DNA from: Aromatoleum sp.
GTDB taxonomy: Bacteria > Pseudomonadota > Gammaproteobacteria > Burkholderiales > Casimicrobiaceae
Length of the DNA: 7,127 bases
Direction of reading: 5' to 3'
NCBI GenBank assembly: GCA_010365205.1
Contig: JAAFGU010000122.1
Location: 1 to 7,127, forward strand
The position numbers were made by a program, and so were the translations under genes. Each line of letters starts with the position of its first letter. Position 1 is the first letter of the stretch. Positions 1-6,105 of the stretch are shown here, piece by piece. Under the pieces are notes generated by a model, which searched no databases, was not told where the DNA came from, and saw nothing but the letters and a program-made list of their open reading frames with translations.

Positions 1-99
1 CACGCGCGCGCACCGTCGCACAGCGCGACCCGCAGCGCCCCCCCCGTAGCGCCCCCCGCGGGGCCCCGTCCTCCACCGCCAACTCAGGGAAACCCCATC
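1..99. other. GC-rich leader upstream of the Yip1 gene
   Basis: No gene is seen here. The stretch contains a repeated 10-mer AGCGCCCCCC (34-43 and 48-57), a run of eight C (38-45), and the perfect palindrome CCCCGCGGGG (54-63). The palindrome could form a weak hairpin, perhaps from the end of a gene left of the window, but no T-tract follows it. No convincing -35/-10 pair was found. The only clear signal is the ribosome binding site AGGGA at 86-90, nine bases before the ATG at 100. Confidence 0.4.
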
Positions 100-660
100 A
101 TGGCACTGGTTGATCGCGTCAAGAACATCCTGCTCACGCCCAAAACCGAATGGCCGACAATCGCCGCGGAAACGGCAACGACACAGTCGATCTTCGTCGG
201 CTACGTCCTGATCCTCGCCGCGATCGGGCCGGTCGCCATGGCGCTGACCGGCGGCTCGTTCGGCATCACCGCCGGCGTGTTCAGTTACGTCGTTTCGCTG
301 GTTGTCACGTTCGCGCTGACGTGGATCGTCGATGCGCTGGCGCCAACGTTCGGCGGCGAGAAGAACTTCGTCCAGTCGCTGAAGCTGGTCGCCTACTCGT
401 ACACGGCGGCGTGGATCGCCGCCATCTTCAACCTGCTGGGCACCGTCGGCGGACTCATCGGCCTGCTCGCGGTGATCTACTCGTTCTACACCTTCTATCT
501 CGGCGTCCCGGTTCTGAAGAAGTGCCCGCTGGAGAAGGCCGTCGGCTACACGATCGTTGTCGTCCTGTGCGGGATCGTGCTGGGCGTCGTGCTGGGCGGC
601 GTGCTGATGTCGACGATCCTGGGCGGCGGGATGATGGCCGGCACCGGGCTGATGCGCTGA
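100..660 (+). CDS. Yip1-family inner-membrane protein
   Basis: 186-residue integral membrane protein that looks like the bacterial Yip1 domain family. The N-terminus (LVDRVKNILLTPKTEWPTIAAE) is the soluble opening typical of bacterial Yip1 proteins, with the family's 'P..EW..I..E' pattern at residues 14-24. It is followed by about five hydrophobic segments (roughly residues 31-50, 55-80, 97-115, 116-138 and 148-172) and a glycine/methionine-rich tail. The ATG is supported by AGGGA nine bases upstream, and the length is usual for the family. Bacterial members are predicted inner-membrane proteins without an established biochemical role; the eukaryotic namesakes act in membrane traffic, which should not be transferred here. 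The gene converges with rppH, and only 42 bases separate the two stops. The family call is by recognition of the N-terminal motif and topology; no function can be deduced. Confidence 0.85.
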   Translation: MALVDRVKNILLTPKTEWPTIAAETATTQSIFVGYVLILAAIGPVAMALTGGSFGITAGVFSYVVSLVVTFALTWIVDALAPTFGGEKNFVQSLKLVAYSYTAAWIAAIFNLLGTVGGLIGLLAVIYSFYTFYLGVPVLKKCPLEKAVGYTIVVVLCGIVLGVVLGGVLMSTILGGGMMAGTGLMR

Positions 661-668
661 CGGACCGC

Positions 669-687
669 CCGCCGTCGCGGCCGGCGG
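669..687. terminator. possible shared terminator hairpin between yip1 and rppH
   Basis: A 6-bp perfect stem CCGCCG (669-674) / CGGCGG (682-687) with a 7-nt loop lies in the 42-nt gap between two convergent stop codons. Its position suits a bidirectional terminator, but there is no T-run on either side and such short GC stems arise easily in GC-rich DNA, so the call is weak. Confidence 0.3.
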
Positions 688-702
688 CCCTTGCGCCTGC
701 GG

Positions 703-1266
703 TCAGCCGCCGCTTCGCGCCGAGGGATCGGCGTAGTCCGGCGGAATCGACGAGTGCCTAAAGCCGTACAGGCGTTCGCGACGGGTCTGCGGGAAGATGT
801 GCACGTAGCGCTCGAGTTCCATCAGCGCTCGCCGGTAAACGTCGCGCTTGAAGTCGATCACGCCGTCGAGCGGCACCCAGTATTCATGCCAGCGCCAGGC
901 GTCGAATTCCGGACGATCGGACGCGCGCAGGCTGACGTCGCTGTCGCGCCCAACGAGCCGCAGCAGATACCAGATCTGCTTCTGGCCGCGGTAGCTGCCC
1001 CGCCACTCGCGTTTCACCCAGTGCTGCGGCACCTCGTAACGCAGCCAGTCACGCGTGCGTCCAAGAATCCTGATGTGGGGTGGCAGAAGTCCGACTTCCT
1101 CGTGCAGCTCCCGGTACATTGCCTGCTCGGGCGTCTCGCCGGGGTTGATGCCGCCTTGCGGAAATTGCCACGAATGTTCGCGGACTCGTTTGCCCCAAAA
1201 AACCTGGTTCCTGGTGTTGACGATGACAATGGCGACGTTCGGGCGATAACCGTCGCGATCCAGCAT
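703..1266 (-). CDS. rppH: RNA 5'-pyrophosphohydrolase RppH (Nudix hydrolase)
   Basis: 187-residue cytoplasmic Nudix hydrolase. RppH removes pyrophosphate from the 5' end of triphosphorylated transcripts, which opens them to RNase E-dependent decay. The protein opens MLDRDGYRPNVAIVIVN, aligning with the E. coli RppH start (MIDDDGYRPNVGIVI). The Nudix box G-x5-E-x7-R-E-U-x-E-E-x-G-U is complete: G38, E44, R52-E53-L54, E56-E57, G59, so metal binding should be intact. Other RppH hallmarks are HSWQFPQGG (31-39), the 'R..WLRYE' motif, the GQKQ.W segment, PEFDAWRW and FKRDVYRR. The start at 1266 is chosen because homology begins exactly there and because the minus strand carries GGGGTGA (1278-1272) five bases before the ATG. 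The frame stays open to 1446, but the extra 60 residues overlap the protease remnant and are not RppH-like. The C-terminus runs about 25 residues past the core, as in many beta-proteobacterial versions. The gene is convergent with the Yip1 gene. Confidence 0.96.
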   Translation of the reverse strand: MLDRDGYRPNVAIVIVNTRNQVFWGKRVREHSWQFPQGGINPGETPEQAMYRELHEEVGLLPPHIRILGRTRDWLRYEVPQHWVKREWRGSYRGQKQIWYLLRLVGRDSDVSLRASDRPEFDAWRWHEYWVPLDGVIDFKRDVYRRALMELERYVHIFPQTRRERLYGFRHSSIPPDYADPSARSGG

Positions 1267-1430
1267 CGCGGTCACCCCGAAAATTAAGTTGAAACGATTG
1301 TTCCACAGATCAAGGGGATTGACCAGCCGCCGCGGGCCGCGGTTCCCCTGTGCCGTCACCGCCGCGGGCGGCACTCGCGTTCTCGCCTGGCACGACGGCG
1401 AGAATGTGCAGCGTGTCGGGGCGTCGACGC

Positions 1431-1890
1431 GGCGATCGCGAAACACGGGCCCGGCCCCGGCGCGATCACCGCGCCATTGGCGCCGCTCGCCTCGCCGCTC
1501 GCATCGAGGTGTGCACCACCCGAGTCGCCCGGATTGAGGGCGGCGTCGGTCTGCAGCACGCTGCCCCGGAGGCCTCCGGTCTGCCCGCGTATCGAGTGCA
1601 CCCGCGCTGACTCTGCCCGCGGCGTCGGTCTGCCGGAACCTGCACTGGCTGCCGAAGGCGATCGCAAACTTCGCGCCGCGGAGCTTCGTCGCGCCGAGAC
1701 CACGCGGTCACCGCCGCCACGGGCCCGGTGCGGCGTCTCGGCGCGCATGTTGGGCGGGAACGACACGGCACCCTGCGCTGACTATGGCGCCGCAATAGGC
1801 GTCCAGCACGCGTCCGTCGGCTCGTTCCGGCACAACGGCGGAGCCTGCGCTCGCATCCGAGCGCAGGTCGGGGACAGCCTTGGGGCGTCA
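1431..1890 (-). pseudogene. decayed HtrA/trypsin-like serine protease
   Basis: Three pieces of an S1C (HtrA/DegP-like) periplasmic protease are readable on the minus strand. First, DGRVLDAYCGAIVSAG (about 1818-1770) resembles the 'LLDAYSRAV..A' opening of HtrA-like proteins. After a gap and an in-frame TGA at 1710-1708, the same frame gives LRGAKFAIAFGSQCRFRQTDAAGRVSAG (about 1683-1600), which matches the strand '..VAIGNP.GF..TVTAGVVSALG'. The reading then moves to another frame (about 1595-1431) with LQTDAALNPGDSGG (1556-1515), the catalytic-serine loop, followed by NGAVIAPGPGPCFAIA as in intact HtrA proteins. The roughly 60-70 residues that should carry the catalytic His and Asp are missing, and no PDZ domain follows before rppH. 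Frameshift, stop and deletion together argue for a pseudogene. The exact ends are uncertain. Base use is looser than in neighbouring genes, as expected for relaxed selection. Confidence 0.8.
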
Positions 1891-1909
1891 GATGTGTCAC
1901 GGGGCGTCA
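1882..1909 (+). promoter_or_regulatory. paired 9-bp direct repeat upstream of the sigma-54 promoter (possible activator site)
   Basis: GGGGCGTCA occurs at 1882-1890 and again at 1901-1909, starting 19 bases apart, on the same face of the helix to within about two bases. The pair lies roughly 140-170 bases before the predicted transcription start, where enhancer-binding activators of sigma-54 usually bind. No known activator consensus was recognised; the role is inferred from position only. Confidence 0.3.
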
Positions 1910-2022
1910 TGCGACCCGAGATGGACCCGGATACCCGGGGGAGTCGACCGCGACCGAGGTCGGCGCGAAGTCGGCGCGCCGCCATCACAATGACCCTGAT
2001 GCGATTGCGTCTCGTCCCGTGG

Positions 2023-2039
2023 CTGGCACGGTGATTGCT
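2023..2039 (+). promoter_or_regulatory. sigma-54 (RpoN) -24/-12 promoter of the pilus operon
   Basis: The sequence CTGGCACGGTGATTGCT fits the sigma-54 consensus YTGGCACGrNNNTTGCW at every defined position. The invariant GG (2025-2026) and GC (2037-2038) are separated by exactly ten bases, and the -12 element runs into TTTT as is common. The predicted start of transcription is near 2050, giving a leader of about 130 nt before the pilin gene. No other gene lies between. Promoters of this class need an ATP-dependent enhancer-binding activator, which is not encoded in this window. Confidence 0.85.
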
Positions 2040-2181
2040 TTTAGTCTGACCAAGGCAACTACAACCGTTGGAGGGCGCCGGCGCGGAACGACGTAAATGC
2101 CGGAATTGCCGCCAGATTCATCCTATAACAGCCTGTATCTAAATATTTTATTAACATCCCGTTGCGGGAATAGGAGAAACC
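2040..2181 (+). promoter_or_regulatory. AT-rich 5' leader of the pilin mRNA
   Basis: Between the sigma-54 promoter and the pilin start lies a leader whose second half is strikingly AT-rich for this genome (about 2117-2157, including TAAATATTTTATTAACAT at 2140-2157). Just before the ribosome binding site a small stem TCCCG-TTG-CGGGA (2157-2169) could form, three bases from AGGAG. The AT-rich part may keep the leader open for ribosomes; it also offers a poor alternative sigma-70 match (TTCATC at 2117, 17 bases, TAAATA at 2140), which I do not regard as convincing. Confidence 0.5.
2172..2176 (+). promoter_or_regulatory. ribosome binding site that decides the pilin start
   Basis: AGGAG sits five bases before a CTG codon at 2182-2184. 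No ATG, GTG or TTG lies in frame between the upstream stop TAA (2152-2154) and the ATG at 2239, which is 62 bases from this site. The spacing is therefore right only for the CTG. Confidence 0.75.
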
Positions 2182-2736
2182 CTGAAAACCGCCAAGAACG
2201 CGTATGTCGCCAAGCTTTCCGTCGTCGCCGCCGCAACCATGCTTGCGATCGGATCGGCCTATGCCGCCTCGCCGCAAACCGCCAATCTGAACGTCACCGC
2301 CGCGGTCGCAGCGAACTGCACAATCGCCACCGCACCCGTCGCATTCGGCAACTACGACCCGGTTGTGACCAACGCGTCGACGGCGCTGACCGCGGCCGGC
2401 TCGGTTACGATCGCCTGTACCAAGGGCTCCGCCCCGGCGATCACGCTCGGCCTGGGCGCCCAGCCAAGCGGCACCATTCGTCGGATGCTCGGCGGCGGCG
2501 ACTTCCTCAGCTACGAACTCTACCAGCCTTCGACCACGGCGCCGGACGCCGCGTCGACTTGCTCCTATGTCGCCCCGACGGTGTGGGGCACGACGGCAGC
2601 GCAGACGTTCACGCCGACCTCACCGAGCAACGTGACCGCTCGCGCGTACAAGGTGTGCGGCTCCGTACCCGCCGCCCAGAACGTCACCGTAGCCGCCAGC
2701 TACGCGGATGTCGTCGTCGCCTCCGTCAACTTCTGA
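2182..2736 (+). CDS. Csu-type (SCPU domain) major pilin subunit, CTG start
   Basis: 184-residue secreted pilin with one spore coat U (SCPU) domain, the subunit fold of archaic chaperone-usher pili such as Acinetobacter Csu. Reading from CTG gives a complete Sec signal peptide: basic start (KTAKNAYVAK), hydrophobic core (LSVVAAATMLAIG) and cleavage after SAYA at residue 28. Starting at the first ATG (2239) would leave only nine residues and no basic region, so CTG is preferred. The mature chain begins with a donor-strand segment (29-45) before Cys46; then come FGNYDP, the Cys79 strand, an RRML.GG..LSYELY core, VWG, and the terminal SYADVVVASVNF strand. Cys46-Cys79 should be the usual disulfide. 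Cys127 and Cys159 form a probable extra pair; Cys159 replaces the Tyr commonly found before G..P. Being first in the operon, having a donor strand and being followed by hairpins all suggest the main shaft subunit. It should be polymerised by the downstream chaperone and usher. Confidence 0.88.
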   Translation: MKTAKNAYVAKLSVVAAATMLAIGSAYAASPQTANLNVTAAVAANCTIATAPVAFGNYDPVVTNASTALTAAGSVTIACTKGSAPAITLGLGAQPSGTIRRMLGGGDFLSYELYQPSTTAPDAASTCSYVAPTVWGTTAAQTFTPTSPSNVTARAYKVCGSVPAAQNVTVAASYADVVVASVNF

Positions 2737-2742
2737 GCCCGA

Positions 2743-2791
2743 CGGCGCCCGCACCTCCAGGCGCGGGCGCCGGCCCGGCAGGTATTGCCGG
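2743..2791 (+). terminator. tandem GC-rich hairpins after the pilin gene (attenuator or mRNA stabiliser)
   Basis: Six bases after the pilin stop a perfect 10-bp stem forms between CGGCGCCCGC (2743-2752) and GCGGGCGCCG (2763-2772), with a 10-nt loop. A second stem, CCGGCA (2775-2780) / TGCCGG (2786-2791) with a 5-nt loop, follows at once. There is no T-tract, so this is not a classical strong intrinsic terminator. Placed between an abundant shaft pilin and its low-copy assembly genes, it probably lowers downstream transcription or protects the 3' end of the pilin mRNA from exonucleases. Confidence 0.6.
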
Positions 2792-3038
2792 CGCGATTCT
2801 GACCCGACTGATCGACCGCGCGCGCTTACGCTGGCGACCGGACGCGTCCCGCGTCGCGTATATTGCGACGGGCGGCATACTGGGCGCCGGCAGACGCAAT
2901 GGAGGACCGGTGAACCGGATCTCGTCACCTGCAACACCTGCGGGCGCCATGGACGAAGCCCCGGCGGCGCAGTCGCTCTGGCCGGAATCGACTGTTGAAC
3001 AGAATGCTTGAGCGTGCCAACGCGCACGCCCGCCGAAT
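2792..3038 (+). other. remainder of the gap between pilin and chaperone genes
   Basis: No convincing gene lies in this part of the 302-nt gap (2737-3038). It contains an imperfect operator-like palindrome CGTCGC-GTATATT-GCGACG (2852-2870) whose TATATT could pass as a -10 box, but no -35 box stands at the right distance. A GGAGGA (2901-2906) followed by GTG (2910) opens a 33-codon frame ending at 3011 that is in frame with the chaperone gene; it has no recognisable sequence. A second mini-frame, from ATG 3004 to TGA 3042, overlaps the chaperone start. Confidence 0.4.
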
Positions 3039-3776
3039 ATGATGTTTCGGCGTTGTCGGGCGGCCTCGCAGGTCGCCCTTTTTATCGGGTTCGCGGCGCT
3101 CGCACTCGGCGCGGCCGCGGGTTCGTTGCAGGTCAATCCGGTCAGGGTCGAGTTGCGCAACGGCGCGACCAGCGGCGCCGTCGTCGTCCGCAACGATGGC
3201 GCCGAAACCGTGGTCGTACAGACGTCGATCCTCGCGTGGACGCAAGCGGACGGCAAGGACGTCTACAGCCCGACCCGCGAGGCGCTTGCCACACCGCCCG
3301 TCGCGACGATTCCCCCCGGCGGCGAGCAGATCGTCCGCGTCGGCCTGCGCCGTCCCCCGGATCCGAAGCGTGAAGTCGCGTTTCGTCTGTACGTGCAGGA
3401 AATTCCGGGGCCGCCGCAGCCCGGATTCCAGGGCCTGCAGGTCGCGCTGCGCATCGGATTGCCGGTGTTCGTCGATCCGCTCACCGCGGTGACCCGCGAC
3501 CTCGAATGGGGTGCCGCACGCGCAGCCGACGGCAAGATAAAGGTGATGGTGCGCAACCGCGGCAACGTGCATCTGCAGGTCTACGACATCGCGCTGCGCG
3601 CCGACGGTGCCGAACCGGTCGCCGGCGAATCGCAGCTCACCTACATACTCGCGGGAGAAACGCGCGAGTGGCTGCTGCCGATCGACGGGACGCTCCCCGT
3701 TTCGGTTCCGATGCTTCGGCTGACCGCCTTTACCGATGCCGGCGAGATCAACGCATCCGTCCGGCTCGATCCTTAG
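3039..3776 (+). CDS. periplasmic pilus assembly chaperone (PapD-like, CsuC type)
   Basis: 245-residue chaperone of the two-domain immunoglobulin-like FGS/PapD superfamily. It should bind pilin subunits as they emerge from Sec, complete their fold by donor-strand complementation and deliver them to the usher. A signal peptide (RRCR, then VALFIGFAALALG, cleavage near residue 27) precedes the N-terminal domain. That domain shows LQVNPVRVEL (30-39), the Arg-bearing first strand; VVVRNDG (48-54); PPGGEQIVRVG (92-102), a hallmark of the family; and the FRLYVQEIP motif (115-123). The G1 strand LQVALRIGLPVFVDP (133-147) has the alternating hydrophobic residues that plug the subunit groove and the 'R..LPVFV' form seen in archaic chaperones. 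The C-terminal domain includes VMVRNRGNVHLQV (169-181). Two adjacent ATGs (3039, 3042) are possible starts, and neither has a visible Shine-Dalgarno; an in-frame stop at 3009 bars a longer protein. The gene overlaps the usher gene by 41 bases. Confidence 0.95.
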   Translation: MMFRRCRAASQVALFIGFAALALGAAAGSLQVNPVRVELRNGATSGAVVVRNDGAETVVVQTSILAWTQADGKDVYSPTREALATPPVATIPPGGEQIVRVGLRRPPDPKREVAFRLYVQEIPGPPQPGFQGLQVALRIGLPVFVDPLTAVTRDLEWGAARAADGKIKVMVRNRGNVHLQVYDIALRADGAEPVAGESQLTYILAGETREWLLPIDGTLPVSVPMLRLTAFTDAGEINASVRLDP

Positions 3777-6105
3777 GCGCGCCGCGATGGTCGCGCTTCT
3801 GGTCGCCGCCGCATCGCTTCCCGTCTGGGCGCAAACGGGGCTGCCGCCGCCCGGCGTCGAGCCGCCCGCAGGCGACGAGCTGCTGCTCGAAGTCGACGTC
3901 AACGATCAGCATCTCGACGACACGGCGCTGCTGCTACGCACGCCAGATGAACGATTCTGGGTCACCGCGAGCGATCTGCGGAAATGGCGGTTGCGCGTTC
4001 CCGACGCACCCGCGCGCGAGCGCGGCGGCGAGCGCTTCCTGCCGCTCGACGCGATCCCCGGCGTGACCTACCGCTACGACGCGCCGCGCCAGCGGCTGCT
4101 GGTCACCGCACCGCCGCGGGCGTTCGCGGAGAGCGTCGTGTCGACCGAGCGTCCCCCCTATCCGAAGGCGACGGTGCCCACGCCCGGCGGTTTCTTCAAC
4201 TACGGCGTATCGGCGGCGCACGCCACCGGCGTCTGGGACTACGCGGCGCAGGTCGAGGCGGGATTTTTCAGCCGCTACGGCGTACTGGTGGGCGGCATGC
4301 TCGCGCAGGACAACGCGCAGGAACGCAAGGTGATTCGTCTGGACACCACGTACACGCTGGATGTCCCGCACGACATGCTCACGCTGCGGATAGGCGACAC
4401 CGTGACGGTGCCCGGCAGCTGGGGTCGCGCGGTGCGCATCGGCGGGTTGCAGTTCGGCACCAACTTCGGGCTGCAGCCGGGGTTCGTCGCCTTTCCGTCG
4501 GTGGCGGCGAACGGCCAGGCGGCGCTGCCGTCCACCGTCGACGTGTTCGTCAACAACGCGCTCGTCGCGCAGCGCAGCGTGCCACCCGGCCCGTTTTCGA
4601 TCACCCACATTCCCACCGTTACCGGCGGCGGCAACGTGCAGCTGGTCGTGCGCGATCTCCTGGGCCGCGAGACGCTCATCTCGCAGCCGTTCTACGCGAG
4701 CAGCCAACTGCTGGCGACCGGCTTGACGGACTATTCGCTGGAGGCCGGATTCGAGCGCAACGATTTCGGCACCGCCAGCGCCGATTACGGCCGCGCCGTC
4801 GGCAGCGCGACGTATCGGCGCGGAATCACCGACCAGATCACCGGCGAACTGCGCGGCGAAGTGATGCGAGACCAGGCCACCGTCGGCGCGGCGGCGACCT
4901 GGCTGTTCGCGGGCATCGGCATCGTCGACGGCACGGTGGCCGTCAGCGAGGCCCGCGGCGCGGGATCGGGAACGCTCGCTGCCCTCGGCTTTGAAAAGGA
5001 ATCCGGACGCGCCGGCCTGTCGTTGCGCGCGCAGTGGGCGAGCGAGGTGTTCCGCCTCGCCGGCGCGGGACCGGAAAACCCGATTCCGAAGCTGCAGTTG
5101 AGCGCCAATGCGGGTTACCAGTTCGGCGCCTGGGGCAACGTCAACGCCACCTACGTCAGCCAGCGCTTCCGCACGCAGCCGAACGTCGAGGTGGCGTCGA
5201 TCGTGTACTCGACGCAGGTGGCGGGCAAGGCGACGATCGCGCTCTCCGCGCTGCGCTCGTTCGGAAGCGACCATGCGACGACGTTCACGGCGACGCTTTC
5301 GATTCCGTTCAATGCGGCGACCAGCGCGAGCCTTGCCCAAACGTCGCGGCGCGGCGGGGAGAGCGGCGCGAGCAACGAAACGCAATTCACGCTGCAGCGC
5401 AATCTGCCGGTCGGCGAAGGCTACGGCTACCGGCTGCTGGCACGAACGCCCAGCGAAGTGCAGGCCAACTTCACGCTGCAGCGGAACTTCGGGACCTATG
5501 TCGCGGAAGTCTCGAGGTTCCAGGGTGAAACCGCCGCGCGCGTCTCCGCTTCGGGCGGCGTCGGCATCCTGGGCGGACATGTCTTCGCCAGCCGCGAGAT
5601 CAGCGAGAGCTTCGGCGTCGTGCGCGTCGACGACTATCCGGGTGTCGGCATCCTGGTCGACAATCAGCCGGCCGCCCGGACCAACAGCGGCGGCTACGCG
5701 GTACTGCCGCGCTTGCGCGCCTACGACGTCAACCGGATTTCGATCGAACAGCGCGATCTGCCGCTCGACGCGCAGGTCGATCGCCTCAAGATCGATGCGG
5801 TGCCCTACTACCGCAGCGGCGTGCTCGCCCTGTTTCCGATCCGGCGCTCGCACGGCGCCACATTCTCCGTCCGCCTCGACGACGACACCGCGCTGCCCGC
5901 CGGCGCCACGCTGCAGGTCATCGGGCAGGACGAGCAATTTCCGATGGGACTCGACGGACAGGCCTACGTCACCGGTCTTGGACGCGACAACCGGCTGCGC
6001 GGGAGCTGGCGCGGACAAACTTGCGAGTTCGACATCCCCTTCCTCCCGACGTCGGACCCGCTGCCCGACTTGGGTACCTACGTCTGCCGCGGAATCGCCC
6101 GATGA
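3736..6105 (+). CDS. outer-membrane usher for archaic chaperone-usher pili (CsuD type)
   Basis: 789-residue usher, the usual length for this family. It forms the outer-membrane pore that receives chaperone-subunit complexes, catalyses donor-strand exchange and secretes the fibre. A signal peptide ends near residue 32 (core MVALLVAAASLPVWA). The periplasmic N-terminal domain follows (about 48-125; ELLLEVDVNDQHLDDTALLL, then FWVTASDLRKWRL). The 24-strand barrel starts near residue 150 (NYGVSAAHATG) and is interrupted by the plug domain, seen as TVDVFVNNALVAQRSVPPGPF (267-287) and VQLVVRDLLGRE (301-312). The barrel ends around residue 640, followed by periplasmic C-terminal domains with VGILVDNQPAARTNSGGYAVL and a final Cys763-Cys784 pair. 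The start at 3736 lies inside the chaperone gene and gives the signal peptide its two arginines (14-15); the alternative ATG at 3787 has a weak AGG nine bases upstream but no basic residues. The stop overlaps the next gene by four bases. Confidence 0.95.
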   Translation: MPARSTHPSGSILRRAAMVALLVAAASLPVWAQTGLPPPGVEPPAGDELLLEVDVNDQHLDDTALLLRTPDERFWVTASDLRKWRLRVPDAPARERGGERFLPLDAIPGVTYRYDAPRQRLLVTAPPRAFAESVVSTERPPYPKATVPTPGGFFNYGVSAAHATGVWDYAAQVEAGFFSRYGVLVGGMLAQDNAQERKVIRLDTTYTLDVPHDMLTLRIGDTVTVPGSWGRAVRIGGLQFGTNFGLQPGFVAFPSVAANGQAALPSTVDVFVNNALVAQRSVPPGPFSITHIPTVTGGGNVQLVVRDLLGRETLISQPFYASSQLLATGLTDYSLEAGFERNDFGTASADYGRAVGSATYRRGITDQITGELRGEVMRDQATVGAAATWLFAGIGIVDGTVAVSEARGAGSGTLAALGFEKESGRAGLSLRAQWASEVFRLAGAGPENPIPKLQLSANAGYQFGAWGNVNATYVSQRFRTQPNVEVASIVYSTQVAGKATIALSALRSFGSDHATTFTATLSIPFNAATSASLAQTSRRGGESGASNETQFTLQRNLPVGEGYGYRLLARTPSEVQANFTLQRNFGTYVAEVSRFQGETAARVSASGGVGILGGHVFASREISESFGVVRVDDYPGVGILVDNQPAARTNSGGYAVLPRLRAYDVNRISIEQRDLPLDAQVDRLKIDAVPYYRSGVLALFPIRRSHGATFSVRLDDDTALPAGATLQVIGQDEQFPMGLDGQAYVTGLGRDNRLRGSWRGQTCEFDIPFLPTSDPLPDLGTYVCRGIAR

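Noticed and set aside
38..45. run of eight C as a phase-variable tract
   Set aside because: It is not within a visible gene or promoter spacer, and short C-runs are common in GC-rich intergenic DNA.
1267..1446. 60-residue N-terminal extension of RppH
   Set aside because: RppH homology and a good ribosome binding site both mark the start at 1266; the extension overlaps the protease relic and resembles nothing in the family.
1981..2005. possible IHF site between the repeat pair and the sigma-54 promoter
   Set aside because: The minus strand reads CATCAGGGTCATTG, which resembles WATCAR-N4-TTR but with spacing one base off and a mismatch at the first base; too weak to call.
1477..2034. 185-codon plus-strand frame across the protease relic
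   Set aside because: No domain or signal is visible, and the opposite strand carries recognisable protease pieces that explain the region.
2097..3011. 304-codon plus-strand frame starting in the pilin leader
   Set aside because: It runs out of frame through the pilin gene, is very Arg-rich and has no ribosome binding site; the pilin frame has the signal peptide and SCPU pattern.
3934..6018. 694-codon open frame on the minus strand opposite the usher gene
   Set aside because: Composition is Arg/Ala/Gly-rich without domains, and it mirrors the codon bias of a well-supported usher gene. Long antisense frames are expected in GC-rich coding DNA.
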